The translations under genes were made by a program, and so were the position numbers. Positions 15,609 through 24,499 of a stretch of DNA of 63,576 bases are shown piece after piece. The notes below the pieces were generated by a model. The model was given only the letters and a program-made list of their open reading frames with translations. It searched no databases and was not told where the DNA came from. The first letter of the stretch is position 1, and the number at the start of each line of letters is the position of its first letter. The stretch comes from a virus: the IMG/VR virus record IMGVR_UViG_3300005529_000035, positions 1 through 63,576 of that record; one strand, written 5' to 3'.

Positions 15609-18600
15609 TCATCTCGCGCTGAATGCCGACCGCGCGTAGGCGGAACGGCTCACACCGTTGAGCGCGCGGCCGAGGTGACCGCCGGTCTCCGCCGGGTTGG
15701 TCTTCAGCAGCGACACGATCTGCGACAGGTAATACTCGGTGCCGCTGCCGATCGTGGACCCCGCACCCGGCACCGCGGGCAGCCCGGAAACCGGCGTACC
15801 CGGCAGGCCGACGCCAGCCGACGAGGTAGCGAAGTTTGACCCGAACCCCTGGCCGCCTGGCGAGACGAACCCCGGCGCCGAGGGCAGCGACACGAGCTGC
15901 CCGCTCGAGCCCGTGCCGCCGAGACCGCCGCTGCCGCCTCCGCTGATGTCAGCGCCGCCGTAAGCGGCCGGAGGGCCCGGCAGAACCCCGGTGAACGTTC
16001 CCGCTGGCGTGGGCGCCGTCGAGGTGTCCGCAGCGCTCGTGTCATCCGCAGCCGTGGTGTCCGTCCCCGCGCCGCCGTACTTGGTGTCGTCCGGCTCACC
16101 GGTCAGCGACCGCAGCAGCTTGATCTCGGACTCAAGCGTGTCCTCGGACGCGGTCTGCTTCTTGCGGTAGGCGGAGATCGTCTTCTCCTGCTTGGAGATC
16201 TCGGCCTTCAGCGACGCCCGCTTGCCGGCGGACAGGCCCGGGTGCTGCAGCAGGTACAGTTCCTCGCGGTTCACCGGGGCCCGCATCGACTTCAGCTTCG
16301 CCGCGACCGTCTTCTTTAGCTTCCCCAGCTTCGTCACGTCGGCGGCGAGCCTGGCGAGCATGGCCTTCTTCGACTGGGTGGGGATCTTCGGCGCGGGACC
16401 GCCCTTGGGCTTCACGTCGGAGGCGATGAGCTTCTTCAGCAGCGCGATCTTCTTGGTGAGACCGTCTTCCTTCTTGGACTGCGCGTCGCGGTAGTCCTTG
16501 ACGACCTTTTCCTGCTTGGTGATCTGCGCCTCAACGGCCTGGCGGTGTGACTTGGGCCAGCCGGGGTGGTCGAGCAGTTCCAGTTCCTCGCGGCTGATGG
16601 GCCTGCGCAGGACCGCGATGTGCGCCGTGGACGCCTTCTGCAGTTTCGCCAGTTCGTCCTGCGCGGCCTGCAGCGCCTTAGAGTCCCTGGCGTACTGGCC
16701 ACTGCCGGTCCTGGGGTGGACGGCCTTGGGCGGCTTGCCGGTGCCCGCCGCGTACCCGGGCAGCCCTGGCATAGCGTGCATGAGCGACTCGGCGTGCGGC
16801 AGCACCGTCTCGCCGCCGTGCATGCGCACGAGCTCGGGACCTTCCTCGCCGACCCACGCCCAGCCCGGCGCCGCGCCTTGGCTGCCGCGGGCATACCAGC
16901 CGTACTTCTGCTCGTGGGCCCAGGCACCGGATGGCGATCCGTACCGGCCGGCGATGTAACCGAGTCCCCACCTGATCTGCGTTGCCGGGTTCGTGCGCCA
17001 GTCCGGGCCAGCAGATGCCATCTTGGCGGCTGGAAGGGACTGGGGGATGCCGTAAGCGCCGGAGGTGGGATTGGTGGCATTCCAGCGCCACCCGGACTCA
17101 CGGGTCCACAGTTCGTTCAGCGCCGTCCAGTTCGCGCCGGTCCACCCGCGGGCCGCAGCCATGGCCTTGCCGAGCGTGACCGCCGCGCCCGACGACACGG
17201 CACCGCCGATCTGGCCTGTCAGGCCGCTGACCCAGTTCAGCACCGACGTGCCGCCGATCTTCAGGCCCGACAGGAGACTGTGCATGATGGCCTTGCCTTC
17301 GGGGACCAGCAGCTTGCTGTCCACGCCGATCGGGCCCTTGAGGCTCTTGATCACGCTGCCGATCTTGGATATCCAGCCAGCCACCGCATGCCAGGCGTCT
17401 TTCATGCCCGACCACAGCCCGGAGATCACATTGTGGCCAGCGCTGACCAGCCAGTGCCCGGCACCGGAGAATGTGTCCTTGATGTCACCAGGCAGGACAC
17501 CGATATGGCCCATGAGGGTGTGGATACCGCTGACGGCCCGGCTGACGGTGTTCTGCCAGATGGCGTTCCACGCCGCTGCGGCGTCATGCCGTGCCCCGGT
17601 CAGCGTGGACGCGATGTCTCCCCGCAGCCCGTCGAACTGGGACGCCGCGCCGTGACGCAGGCTGCTCACGGTGGACGCGACGTCGTGACGCATGTCATCG
17701 AACCGGGAGGCGGCGGTGTGACGGATATCAGCAGCAGCCGAGGCCACGTCGTGACGCATTCCGTCGAACTGGGACGCCACGCCGTGACGCGCGTCTCCAA
17801 CGGCGCCGACCAGGGTGCTCCAGCCCTTGGATGCGGCGTGCGGCAGGGACTGGGTGAGCCAGTTTTCGACCGGATCCTGAACGTACCGCAGCCAGCCGTT
17901 ATTCACTGTGGCCCAGCCTTTAGCCAGTCCCGCAGCGGCCGAGTCGTTCAGGTGCGGCAGCGTCTTGGCGAAGAAGGTAGTCACCGACATGACGAAGTCC
18001 TGGAACGGCTTGAACAGGATCGCCTTCGACTCGAAGCCGCCAAAAATCTGCGGCATGGCGTTGCTTGAGCCGAGCAGCGGCGAGCCGCTCTGCTGCAGGG
18101 CTCCGCTGAGACGCCCAGCACCGGTCCCGGCAGGCGCGAGGTGATCACCAGCGGCCTTGATGACCGCCCCGAGGGCTATGCCCCAGCCGATGGGGCTGAG
18201 GATCCCTGGGCTGAGCCCGGCCCTTGCCAGCAGCCCGCGGAGGCCCGTGGCGCCTGCTGCCCCCCCGGCGGCAGCCTCACCCCCGCCTGCTGCGCCCGCA
18301 GTCCCGGCGGCGCCCCCTTCTGCGCCTGCGCCCGCCATTGTGTCCGCGGCCCGCTGCATCGCCGCGGAGGCCTCGACCATGGTGTCAGCGGCCTTCTGCA
18401 TGCCCGTCGCAGCGCCGAACTTGCTGCCCAGATCGATCTTGCCGCCGGTCAGCAGTTTCAGCAGCGCCGCAGCGCCCTGGCCGGCCCAGTTGATCGCTAC
18501 GGAGATGATCTTGCGGCCGGTACTGAACTTCGAGATCAGCAGCAGCGACGCCGCCACATCGGTGACCGGGGCGACGATGGACTTGGGCAGCCGCGCGAGC

Positions 18601-19775
18601 AGGCCGAAGAAATCGGACAGCACCTTCAGTTCGGTGATGCCGCCAGCGCCAAGACCGCCGCCAATGTTGACCAGCGCCTTGCCGAAGTTGGCCAGGAACT
18701 GCCCGACCACGGGCCCGTTGATGTGCAGCCAGGCCAGGAACTGCTGAACCTCAGTGCGGGACCGGTCCGACTGTGCCCATGACAGGAACGAGCGGCCCAT
18801 TTCGGAGATGCCACGGTCGACGTCGTCGATCAGTGGCTTGAACTGGGGCAACAGGATGATGAAGCCGTTCAGGAAGTTGAGGACGCCGCCGCCAGCCGCT
18901 CCCACCACCTGGGAGCCTTCACCCGCGATGAACTTGGCGAACGTGCGGAACTCGCCTGAGTTAACCAGGGCGCGGAAACTGTACCCGAGTCCGCCGACAA
19001 CGGTGCTGACGTCCTTGATGACCGGCTGCAGGAAGTGCATTGAGTCGGTGATCGCGCCGAGCCACGGCTTCACGGACAGGGCGATAACCGGGGTGACGGA
19101 CTTCCGCAGGTCATCCCACTTCTGTGACAGGTCACCAATCTGCTTCGACAGGGCAACCTGTGCGGGAGACATGCCCGCATACGCCTTGGCGATGGCCAGT
19201 TGCTCGGCCTTGTACGCCGTGGCCTTCTTGGTGCCCGCTTCGATGGCGGCGTTGTAGGCGGTCTGCGCCTTCTCCACGGCCTTCGCGGCAGTGGATGCCT
19301 GGCCCAGGACGCCTTTGGCGGTCAGCCCGTAGGCCGCGAGGGCGCCACCGCCAGCGGTGAACGCACCGCCGAGCGCCGCTGCCGCGCCGGTTGCCACGCC
19401 GAGCAGGCTGATCGCCGGGGGCAGGGCAGCGACAATGCCGGTGGCCAGCAGCGGCACCCCGCCAAGACCCTTGCTGATCTTCGAGCCGAGGGTCTCGAAC
19501 TTCTTCGAGGTCCGGTCGATGTCCGATTCAGCGGTCTTGGTGTTGACCTTGAGGGTCGCGGTACTGGTCGTGTGGCCGAACTTGTCGGCCTTGGCCTGGG
19601 CCTTGTCAATGTCCAGGATCGCCGGCCTGGGGTCGGCCTCCAGTTTCGCCTTGTACGGGTCCTTGGCGAACTTCTCCGCGTCGGCCTTGGCCTGCTTCAG
19701 GTCGCGGCTGAACTGATCCTTGGAGACCGTGAGCCGGGCGGCGATCTCGCCAGCGTCAAAGGAGATGGCCGCCAC
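15609..19775 (-). CDS. Tape measure protein with lytic transglycosylase domain
   Basis: 1388 residues. The N-terminus is a long coil (AGEIAARLTVSKDQFSRDLK...), followed by hydrophobic segments at ~105-150 (LLATGIVAALPPAISLLGVA), a repetitive DMRHDVAS/AADIRHTAAS stretch near residues 670-740, and a lysozyme-like domain at ~870-960 with NELWTRESGWRW (Glu ~893), SGAYGIPQSLP and GLGYIAGRYG. A GEEGPELVRMHGGETVLPH motif follows, then coils and a low-complexity Gly/Ala/Thr tail. It sets tail length and should locally open peptidoglycan during DNA entry. Confidence 0.9.
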   Translation of the reverse strand: MAAISFDAGEIAARLTVSKDQFSRDLKQAKADAEKFAKDPYKAKLEADPRPAILDIDKAQAKADKFGHTTSTATLKVNTKTAESDIDRTSKKFETLGSKISKGLGGVPLLATGIVAALPPAISLLGVATGAAAALGGAFTAGGGALAAYGLTAKGVLGQASTAAKAVEKAQTAYNAAIEAGTKKATAYKAEQLAIAKAYAGMSPAQVALSKQIGDLSQKWDDLRKSVTPVIALSVKPWLGAITDSMHFLQPVIKDVSTVVGGLGYSFRALVNSGEFRTFAKFIAGEGSQVVGAAGGGVLNFLNGFIILLPQFKPLIDDVDRGISEMGRSFLSWAQSDRSRTEVQQFLAWLHINGPVVGQFLANFGKALVNIGGGLGAGGITELKVLSDFFGLLARLPKSIVAPVTDVAASLLLISKFSTGRKIISVAINWAGQGAAALLKLLTGGKIDLGSKFGAATGMQKAADTMVEASAAMQRAADTMAGAGAEGGAAGTAGAAGGGEAAAGGAAGATGLRGLLARAGLSPGILSPIGWGIALGAVIKAAGDHLAPAGTGAGRLSGALQQSGSPLLGSSNAMPQIFGGFESKAILFKPFQDFVMSVTTFFAKTLPHLNDSAAAGLAKGWATVNNGWLRYVQDPVENWLTQSLPHAASKGWSTLVGAVGDARHGVASQFDGMRHDVASAAADIRHTAASRFDDMRHDVASTVSSLRHGAASQFDGLRGDIASTLTGARHDAAAAWNAIWQNTVSRAVSGIHTLMGHIGVLPGDIKDTFSGAGHWLVSAGHNVISGLWSGMKDAWHAVAGWISKIGSVIKSLKGPIGVDSKLLVPEGKAIMHSLLSGLKIGGTSVLNWVSGLTGQIGGAVSSGAAVTLGKAMAAARGWTGANWTALNELWTRESGWRWNATNPTSGAYGIPQSLPAAKMASAGPDWRTNPATQIRWGLGYIAGRYGSPSGAWAHEQKYGWYARGSQGAAPGWAWVGEEGPELVRMHGGETVLPHAESLMHAMPGLPGYAAGTGKPPKAVHPRTGSGQYARDSKALQAAQDELAKLQKASTAHIAVLRRPISREELELLDHPGWPKSHRQAVEAQITKQEKVVKDYRDAQSKKEDGLTKKIALLKKLIASDVKPKGGPAPKIPTQSKKAMLARLAADVTKLGKLKKTVAAKLKSMRAPVNREELYLLQHPGLSAGKRASLKAEISKQEKTISAYRKKQTASEDTLESEIKLLRSLTGEPDDTKYGGAGTDTTAADDTSAADTSTAPTPAGTFTGVLPGPPAAYGGADISGGGSGGLGGTGSSGQLVSLPSAPGFVSPGGQGFGSNFATSSAGVGLPGTPVSGLPAVPGAGSTIGSGTEYYLSQIVSLLKTNPAETGGHLGRALNGVSRSAYARSAFSAR

Positions 19776-19814
19776 CTCCCGCCGTGCGGCGCGGTGGAGT
19801 GCGATGATTACCGG

Positions 19815-20045
19815 GTGAGCATTCGTATTGACGGACCGTCACTGGGCCCCGTGCACACCACGGTCTGGTCGTCAGGCAGCCGCGGGCACTCGCGGCCGTG
19901 GGCGCTCCTGCTGGTGCTCCCCGTCGCAGCCCTGGCGTGGAACGCGCTCACTTATACGTGGGTGGACGTCACGCTCGCCATCCTGGCCGTGCTCGGCGTC
20001 TTCGGCTGGCTCAGCGAGAGGGTGCAGCGGAAGCCTGCCCCATAG
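19815..20045 (+). CDS. Small plus-strand membrane protein inside late operon
   Basis: Seventy-six residues from GTG 19815. Residues ~28-45 (ALLLVLPVAALAWNALTY) and ~49-63 (VDVTLAILAVLGVFGWL) are two membrane helices. It is transcribed against the tail genes between the tape measure and the chaperones and overlaps the 3' end of the chaperone frame by 35 bases. It may be a moron expressed independently of the late operon, for example for superinfection exclusion. A rival view is that it is non-coding, but the two clean helices argue for a gene. Confidence 0.5.
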   Translation: MSIRIDGPSLGPVHTTVWSSGSRGHSRPWALLLVLPVAALAWNALTYTWVDVTLAILAVLGVFGWLSERVQRKPAP

Positions 20046-20283
20046 CCGCCTCGAGTTCGCCTCGCATCGCGTCCACGTCGATGACCATGGGCCGTTCCGG
20101 CAGATTCGCCACCTCTGGCGCGGGCTCGGCAGGCCCGAACCCGAACTCCGGGTCAGGCACCGACGCGTCGATCTGGATCACACCCTCGGCGGCCAGGCCC
20201 TCGAGGTGCAGGCGCTTGACCGGCCACGGCAGGTCATCCCACTCGTCTGGCGCGTAGTTCAGGTAACGCCTCACGGCATGCAA
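20011..20283 (-). CDS. Tail assembly chaperone, downstream frame (expressed by -1 frameshift)
   Basis: Ninety residues can be read from a TTG at 20283, but this frame stays open back past 20355 and has no good ribosome site. It lies in the -1 frame relative to the upstream chaperone and includes YLNYAPDEWDDLPWPVKRLH. It follows a slippery heptamer and stem. By analogy with lambda G/GT it should be made as the C-terminal part of a ~235-residue fusion that helps load tail subunits on the tape measure. Confidence 0.7.
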   Translation of the reverse strand: MHAVRRYLNYAPDEWDDLPWPVKRLHLEGLAAEGVIQIDASVPDPEFGFGPAEPAPEVANLPERPMVIDVDAMRGELEAAMGQASAAPSR

Positions 20284-20287
20284 AATG

Positions 20288-20355
20288 AGCCGGCGGCTGG
20301 CAGCGGCGGGGTTCAGCCCGCCGCTGTCCCACCGCCGGCTTCTGCTTCCGGGTTT
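20288..20355 (-). promoter_or_regulatory. Programmed -1 frameshift signal in tail chaperone
   Basis: On the minus strand the heptamer A-AAC-CCG (20355-20349) is in the correct phase (X-XXY-YYZ) for the zero frame. After an eight-base spacer comes a two-tier stem: AGCCGGCGG (20340-20332) pairs with CCGCCGGCT (20296-20288), and inside it AGCGGCGGG (20325-20317) pairs with CCCGCCGCT (20310-20302). A -1 slip leads into the open downstream frame with no stop. Confidence 0.7.
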
Positions 20356-20717
20356 ATCTCATCCCGCAGCCACTTGTAGAACGCGTTCCGCACCCGCGGA
20401 GGGAGTTTCAGCAGTTCCGCCACGCTCGGCTTGCCTGAGCACAGGTCCGCGTACGCCGCGGCTTCGTCGGCGGCGTAGGAGACCAGCGCCTCAGACTGGC
20501 CTGCCTTCTCGATCGCGGCGAGACGGTCGTCGAGGGTGGCGTCGTCGTCCAGATCCGGGGACGCCTGGACGATTTTGCGCTGCTGGATGACTTGCTGGAT
20601 CCCGAACAGCCGGATCTGCTCGTCGGACGGTTCTTTGATGGTGCCTTTGCCCGCCCTGAAGTGCGTGAAGTCGTAGTCCAGTGGCTCGACCACGCTGGCG
20701 GCGTCGAATTGTGCCAT
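20313..20717 (-). CDS. Tail assembly chaperone, upstream frame
   Basis: 134 residues, acidic and helical, ending ...EINPEAEAGGGTAAG. It lies between the major tail protein and the tape measure, the conserved position of lambda gpG-type chaperones. PSVAELLKLPPRVRNAFYKW matches the helical core seen in actinophage versions. It is expressed alone and as the N-terminal part of the frameshift fusion. Confidence 0.8.
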   Translation of the reverse strand: MAQFDAASVVEPLDYDFTHFRAGKGTIKEPSDEQIRLFGIQQVIQQRKIVQASPDLDDDATLDDRLAAIEKAGQSEALVSYAADEAAAYADLCSGKPSVAELLKLPPRVRNAFYKWLRDEINPEAEAGGGTAAG

Positions 20718-20783
20718 GCGGCATCCCTGATGTTGTCCCGCGCTGGGCAGTCAGTGAGGGTGCGCGGGGTTCCCTCTGACGGG

Positions 20784-20915
20784 CTACGCGTGCGCCACGC
20801 CCGTGCACTTCTGCTCCCATGGCCACCGTTCGCAGCGCGGGCAGCGGCCCATGGTGGTGGTCTGGCCAGTGGTAGCGGGCGGCACTGCGGTCATGTCGCC
20901 GGGTATGGCGGTCAT
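20784..20915 (-). CDS. Small zinc-ribbon-like protein
   Basis: Forty-three residues (MTAIPGDMTAVPP...) with a CPRC and a later Cys in WEQKCTG. It lies between the major tail protein and the chaperone. It could be a real small zinc protein or a leftover. The frame is uninterrupted and the codon use fits the neighbours. Confidence 0.45.
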   Translation of the reverse strand: MTAIPGDMTAVPPATTGQTTTMGRCPRCERWPWEQKCTGVAHA

Positions 20916-20927
20916 CGGTCAGGCCCC

Positions 20928-21530
20928 TTAGCTCGTCGCCACGGCTGTGAGGTCCACCCAGACGATGGACGTGAACAGGCACACCGCGTTGAACGTGGTC
21001 GGGTACAGCCGCTGGGCGGCGGCGCGGCGGTACGACGTCGCCACCGTGCCCGCAGACATCACCGCCGGGATGGACAGCACCCGGGCGAAGCCCAGCTGGT
21101 TCTTGCCCACCACCGCGAGCGCCATCTGCGTGAACTGCGTCGACAGCGACAGCACCGACTTGCCCGGCTGCCCCGCACCGGCCGCAGTGACTGCGATCGT
21201 GCCCGCGTTGCCGTACGCCAGGTTGATGTTCGCCAGCGTCTCCTCGGACAGGTCCAGCGACACCTGCATCGTCGCCGAGTCCACCAGCGTCTGCACCGGG
21301 GTGGGCTGCTCCTCGATGCGGATGTCCACCGTGGACGGGTTGAAGTTCAGCGACACGCCCTGGTCGGTGGCGCCCACGTAGGACCAGCCGCCGCCGGTAT
21401 ACGCCGACCCGACACCGAGGCTGGCATCAGCAGGCAGCGACGTGCCGACCGTGGCCGTGAACAGGAGCGCTTCGCCGACGACCACATTGCCCGGCGTGGG
21501 CGACACTGGCGACCAGGTGAGAGACGGCAT
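20928..21530 (-). CDS. Major tail protein
   Basis: 200 residues, beta-rich, with the order VVVGEALLFTATV, VSLNFNPSTVDIRIEEQPTP, VSLDLSEETLANI and a C-terminal FNAVCLFTSIVWVDLTAVAT. Its size, beta content and position directly upstream of the tail chaperones fit the tube subunit of siphophages. Confidence 0.75.
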   Translation of the reverse strand: MPSLTWSPVSPTPGNVVVGEALLFTATVGTSLPADASLGVGSAYTGGGWSYVGATDQGVSLNFNPSTVDIRIEEQPTPVQTLVDSATMQVSLDLSEETLANINLAYGNAGTIAVTAAGAGQPGKSVLSLSTQFTQMALAVVGKNQLGFARVLSIPAVMSAGTVATSYRRAAAQRLYPTTFNAVCLFTSIVWVDLTAVATS

Positions 21531-21531
21531 A

Positions 21532-21846
21532 TCAGTGCTCCTTCAGGCTGATCCCGGCGAGCCATGCGGCCTCTCGGGCACGTGCGACGGTTTCGGGACC
21601 GAACTCGGCCGGCTCGGTGGTGATCACCACGTCGTCGACGGTCAGCGACCCGGCTGGAGGCTGCACGGACAGGACCACGGGCTTGTCCGGGACCGGGAAC
21701 AGCGGATTCGCCGGTGCCGCTGGTGCCGTCTGGCGCACCTCCGGGCCGGTGGCGGCCTCGGGCTGGCTGATCTCAGCGCCTGCGTTGCTGCCGATCTGCG
21801 GCGCTGGAGGGGTCTGGGTCTCGGGTGCTTCTTCGCTGCGGGCCAT
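21532..21846 (-). CDS. Hypothetical Pro/Ala-rich virion-associated protein
   Basis: 104 residues from ATG 21846 (MARSEEAPETQTPPAPQI). A Pro/Glu/Ala-rich first half is followed by a small beta-alpha domain (DVVITTEPAEFGPETVARAR). It overlaps the previous stop and lies just before the major tail protein gene. The role is unknown. Confidence 0.6.
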   Translation of the reverse strand: MARSEEAPETQTPPAPQIGSNAGAEISQPEAATGPEVRQTAPAAPANPLFPVPDKPVVLSVQPPAGSLTVDDVVITTEPAEFGPETVARAREAAWLAGISLKEH

Positions 21847-22217
21847 CAGGACGCCTGATCCATCTCGTAGAGGGTGACGGTGACGTTGGTGTTGGTGCCG
21901 GACAGGTCGAAGTACGTGAACCCGGTCCCGTCCAGCGACGTGAAGTCGGACGGGGTCCACGGGCCGAACAGGTAGTTCGTGGATGCCGACAGGGCCACCG
22001 TCTTGGCGGTGACCGTCTGGCCTTCGACCTTGCGGCCGAAGTTCTGCACGAGGTTCCCGGCGCCGCCCGAATCGACGTAGATGGCGATGAACATGCGCCC
22101 GTTGTTGAGGAACTTGATGCCGGTGTTCGATCCCACGGTCTGCACGCCAGCAGTGGGCAGCACGATGCCCGTGGTGCCGGGCAGCGAGACCGGGCCGGTG
22201 AGTGCCAGGTAAGTCAC
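21846..22217 (-). CDS. Structural protein, beta-rich
   Basis: 123 residues with repeating beta segments (GTTGIVLPTAG, GRMFIAIYVDSGG, NLVQNFGRKVEG, FTYFDLSGTNTNVTVTLYEM). This is a typical small virion protein of the head-tail or tail region. No specific family is recognised. Confidence 0.55.
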   Translation of the reverse strand: MTYLALTGPVSLPGTTGIVLPTAGVQTVGSNTGIKFLNNGRMFIAIYVDSGGAGNLVQNFGRKVEGQTVTAKTVALSASTNYLFGPWTPSDFTSLDGTGFTYFDLSGTNTNVTVTLYEMDQAS

Positions 22218-22252
22218 GGCTAACCGCCTTCCGTATGGTCTGGGTCAGGCGG

Positions 22253-22729
22253 TCAGGTCTGGTCGGGCACGCGCTTGAGGAAGTCTCCGGTGACGCCGAG
22301 GGTGACGCTGGTGCCCGTCACGACGTAGATGGCGGCGCGGAACAGGTTGCCCGCGAACGCGTTGACGACCGTGCTGTACTTCCCGACCACTGGAGTGGTC
22401 CCGGCGGTGAACAGCGCCTGATAGCCGGGGATCGTGGTCGAGGACGGGTAGCCCGCGGCGGCCAGCGTGGTGGCCGAGTCCGGGTACCACGTGGTGCCGC
22501 CGTCCGGCGAGTTCTGCAGCAGCACCGCCACCAGGCCCGTGGTGGTCCACGTGCCTGCCTGTGCGGTCAGGTTGATCCGCAGGATGGCCTTGTCGAAGTC
22601 CGACCCGGCGAAGGTGTGCGTGCCCGTGGTCAGCCCGGCGCTGCAGACAGTGCCGGAGTCGATCAGGGTCATGGTGTCGGTTTCCCAGCCCAAAATTCGG
22701 CCCTCCAGGTGAAAGAGGGCGTAGGCCAC
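22253..22729 (-). CDS. Structural protein, beta-rich
   Basis: 158 residues (MAYALFHLEGRILGWETDTM), predominantly beta with Gly/Thr loops (TAQAGTWTTTGLVAVLLQNS, FAGNLFRAAIYVVTGTSVTL). It may share a fold with the next gene product, since both carry a repeated T-Gly-T pattern and a short C-terminal strand. It probably belongs to the neck or tail. Confidence 0.55.
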   Translation of the reverse strand: MAYALFHLEGRILGWETDTMTLIDSGTVCSAGLTTGTHTFAGSDFDKAILRINLTAQAGTWTTTGLVAVLLQNSPDGGTTWYPDSATTLAAAGYPSSTTIPGYQALFTAGTTPVVGKYSTVVNAFAGNLFRAAIYVVTGTSVTLGVTGDFLKRVPDQT

Positions 22730-22753
22730 CCTCGGGAATGGTTCTGCGTGAAG

Positions 22754-23170
22754 TCAGCGGGTGCCCGCGTAAGCGAGGTACGTGCAGGTGAGCTCGAACC
22801 TGAGCCCGTCATCAGGGCCTGGTGCGAGCGGCGTCGGCGCGGAGCCGAGACGGTGGACGTGGATGAGCACCGTGCCGTCCGTGAGCGTCACCGGGAACGG
22901 CGCCGAGAAGATGAGCGAGTCCAGGGCGTAGGCCAGCCGTTCCGCCTCGCCAGGATCGTCCTGAGGGCCGCGGACCCGTGCCTGGAACGCCGACGCGTCG
23001 GCGGCGCCCTCGATGATGTAACCGGGTCCGGGGACGGCGGTGAGGGTGACGAGCCGGTCGGGTTCCTCGAGGACGTACGGGCCGGGGACGAGCGGTGCGC
23101 CGCGTTCCTGGTCGGTGTCCCAGCCCAGGCCCGTCAGCCAGGAGATCAGCGACGTCGTGGGGACGGCCAT
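22754..23170 (-). CDS. Tail terminator / minor capsid-like protein
   Basis: 138 residues: MAVPTTSLISWLTGLGWDTD, then PYVLEEPDRLVTLTAVPGPG, ASAFQARVRGPQDDPGEAER and FELTCTYLAYAG. This alpha-beta layout and its length match tail terminator (gpU-like) or DUF3168-type proteins, placed after the HK97 gp10-like gene and before the tail tube. Confidence 0.7.
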   Translation of the reverse strand: MAVPTTSLISWLTGLGWDTDQERGAPLVPGPYVLEEPDRLVTLTAVPGPGYIIEGAADASAFQARVRGPQDDPGEAERLAYALDSLIFSAPFPVTLTDGTVLIHVHRLGSAPTPLAPGPDDGLRFELTCTYLAYAGTR

Positions 23171-23183
23171 CGCTCACCGCCCT

Positions 23184-23672
23184 TTAGGTGCGGTGACGGA
23201 TGACGTTCAGCCCGGACGCGGTGCGCTCACCGTGGTAATGCCCGGACAGGGCGTCGCGGGCCTTGTCCTTGGCCTTCAGTTCTTCCTTCGACAGCCTGCC
23301 GACCAGCGGCGGCCGGTCGTAGATGGTCTCGCCGTCGTCGGTGACCACCGGGTGGCCACTGCCCCGCAGGTCGCCGAACTCAACCGGCGCCAGGCGGGCG
23401 ACCTCGCCGGACAGGTGCTCCGCCGCGGAGATCATGGCATGCTGGCCGCCGTCGTCGAGCACCTTGTCCGCGTACTCCTGCAGGTAGCGGTCGCGGTTGT
23501 CCATCAGCGGCTGGGTCAGGTACATCGCCTGCCCGCCACGCGGATGCTTCAGGTCCAGGCCCTGGTGCTGGAAATGTGCATAGACCTGATTTACGGACAC
23601 AACGGCTTCAAGGTCACCCGAGCCGACCTTGTGCAGAAGCTCGTCGATCCGCGAGCCGAAGTCACCAGCCAT
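23184..23672 (-). CDS. HK97 gp10-like head-tail connector
   Basis: 162 residues from ATG 23672; the longer open frame upstream is Arg-rich shadow sequence. VNQVYAHFQHQGLDLKHPRG and the helix AMISAAEHLSGEVARLAPVE followed by GDLRGSGHPVV are the pattern of HK97-gp10/neck proteins. Its N-terminus overlaps the upstream connector gene. Confidence 0.7.
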   Translation of the reverse strand: MAGDFGSRIDELLHKVGSGDLEAVVSVNQVYAHFQHQGLDLKHPRGGQAMYLTQPLMDNRDRYLQEYADKVLDDGGQHAMISAAEHLSGEVARLAPVEFGDLRGSGHPVVTDDGETIYDRPPLVGRLSKEELKAKDKARDALSGHYHGERTASGLNVIRHRT

Positions 23673-24183
23673 CGGGCCAGAACGCGCCGGACAGCGACGA
23701 CCCGGCCGCACCCGCAGGCTCGACCACACCCCGCGGCGACTGCGTGACACCCGAATCCTCGCCCGTGAACACCCGCGGCACCGTGTTGATCGCCTTCCCC
23801 GCATCATCCGGGGCCACGTCCGGCACCCCCGGATCTGCTGAGATCGTCCCCGACGCCAGCGCCGTCAGCGTCGCCATCGCATCCTGGTAAGCCAGCAGCA
23901 CCGGGTCCAGCGGCGACGCGAACGCCTTGTTCTTCCGGTAGATCATCGTCGCGTAGTACACCGCGACCGGGACCGTCACCGAGAAGATCAGGTCCGGCAC
24001 CGGCACCGGCCCGGAGGCGTCGTCGGCGAAAACCTCACCCGCGTACGACGACACCTTCGCCGACGCCCGCACGATCGCCGAGGTCAGCTGGTCGTCGGTC
24101 AGCTGGGCGCACGTTCCGGTGCCTTCATCAGTGCCGTCCACGGCCTCACGGACGTCGGCAGGGGTGCAGTACGTGACGGACAC
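23662..24183 (-). CDS. Head-tail connector (gp6-like)
   Basis: 173 residues. The start MSVTYCTPADVREAVDG and the helical segment LTDDQLTSAIVRASAKVSSY, then the VAVYYATMIYRKNKA helix, follow the gp6/DUF1320-like adaptor pattern. Its position between the capsid genes and the gp10-like gene agrees. Confidence 0.7.
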   Translation of the reverse strand: MSVTYCTPADVREAVDGTDEGTGTCAQLTDDQLTSAIVRASAKVSSYAGEVFADDASGPVPVPDLIFSVTVPVAVYYATMIYRKNKAFASPLDPVLLAYQDAMATLTALASGTISADPGVPDVAPDDAGKAINTVPRVFTGEDSGVTQSPRGVVEPAGAAGSSLSGAFWPDGW

Positions 24184-24202
24184 CGCGACCCCCTCGCGTC
24201 AG

Positions 24203-24487
24203 CTAGTTGCTGCTATTCGAGGTGAGCTCGTATGTCCCTGCATTCGAGACGGTGTACGAGCCCGGGTGGCCGCCACTGATGGTCGGCGATGTGGTCGTGG
24301 TCGTCGAGCCGTAAGTGATCACATACGGAGTCACCGGATACGTCGGCAGCGGCGTGAAGTGGTAGTGGAAGCAGCGGCAGCCACCGCAATGATGCACGGC
24401 CTGCTGGGCAAGCTGCTCGCGCAGTTCCCCTACCGCCCTGGTCAGCTCGGCGACCTCATCGCGCAGGCGCCGCTTCTCGCTGTCCAT
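24203..24487 (-). CDS. Small coiled-coil protein with Cys/His cluster
   Basis: Ninety-four residues: an N-terminal coil (DEVAELTRAVGELREQLAQQ), a compact HHCGGCRCFHYHF metal-binding-like cluster, and a Ser/Thr-rich tail. It is a virion or assembly protein with no recognised family. The His/Cys cluster could bind a metal or form disulfides. Confidence 0.5.
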   Translation of the reverse strand: MDSEKRRLRDEVAELTRAVGELREQLAQQAVHHCGGCRCFHYHFTPLPTYPVTPYVITYGSTTTTTSPTISGGHPGSYTVSNAGTYELTSNSSN

Positions 24488-24499
24488 GTCGGCAGCCTC

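Noticed and set aside
16566-18068. A 500-codon plus-strand frame over the tape measure gene
   Set aside because: It is antisense to a large, well-ordered tape measure protein and its translation has no recognisable features.
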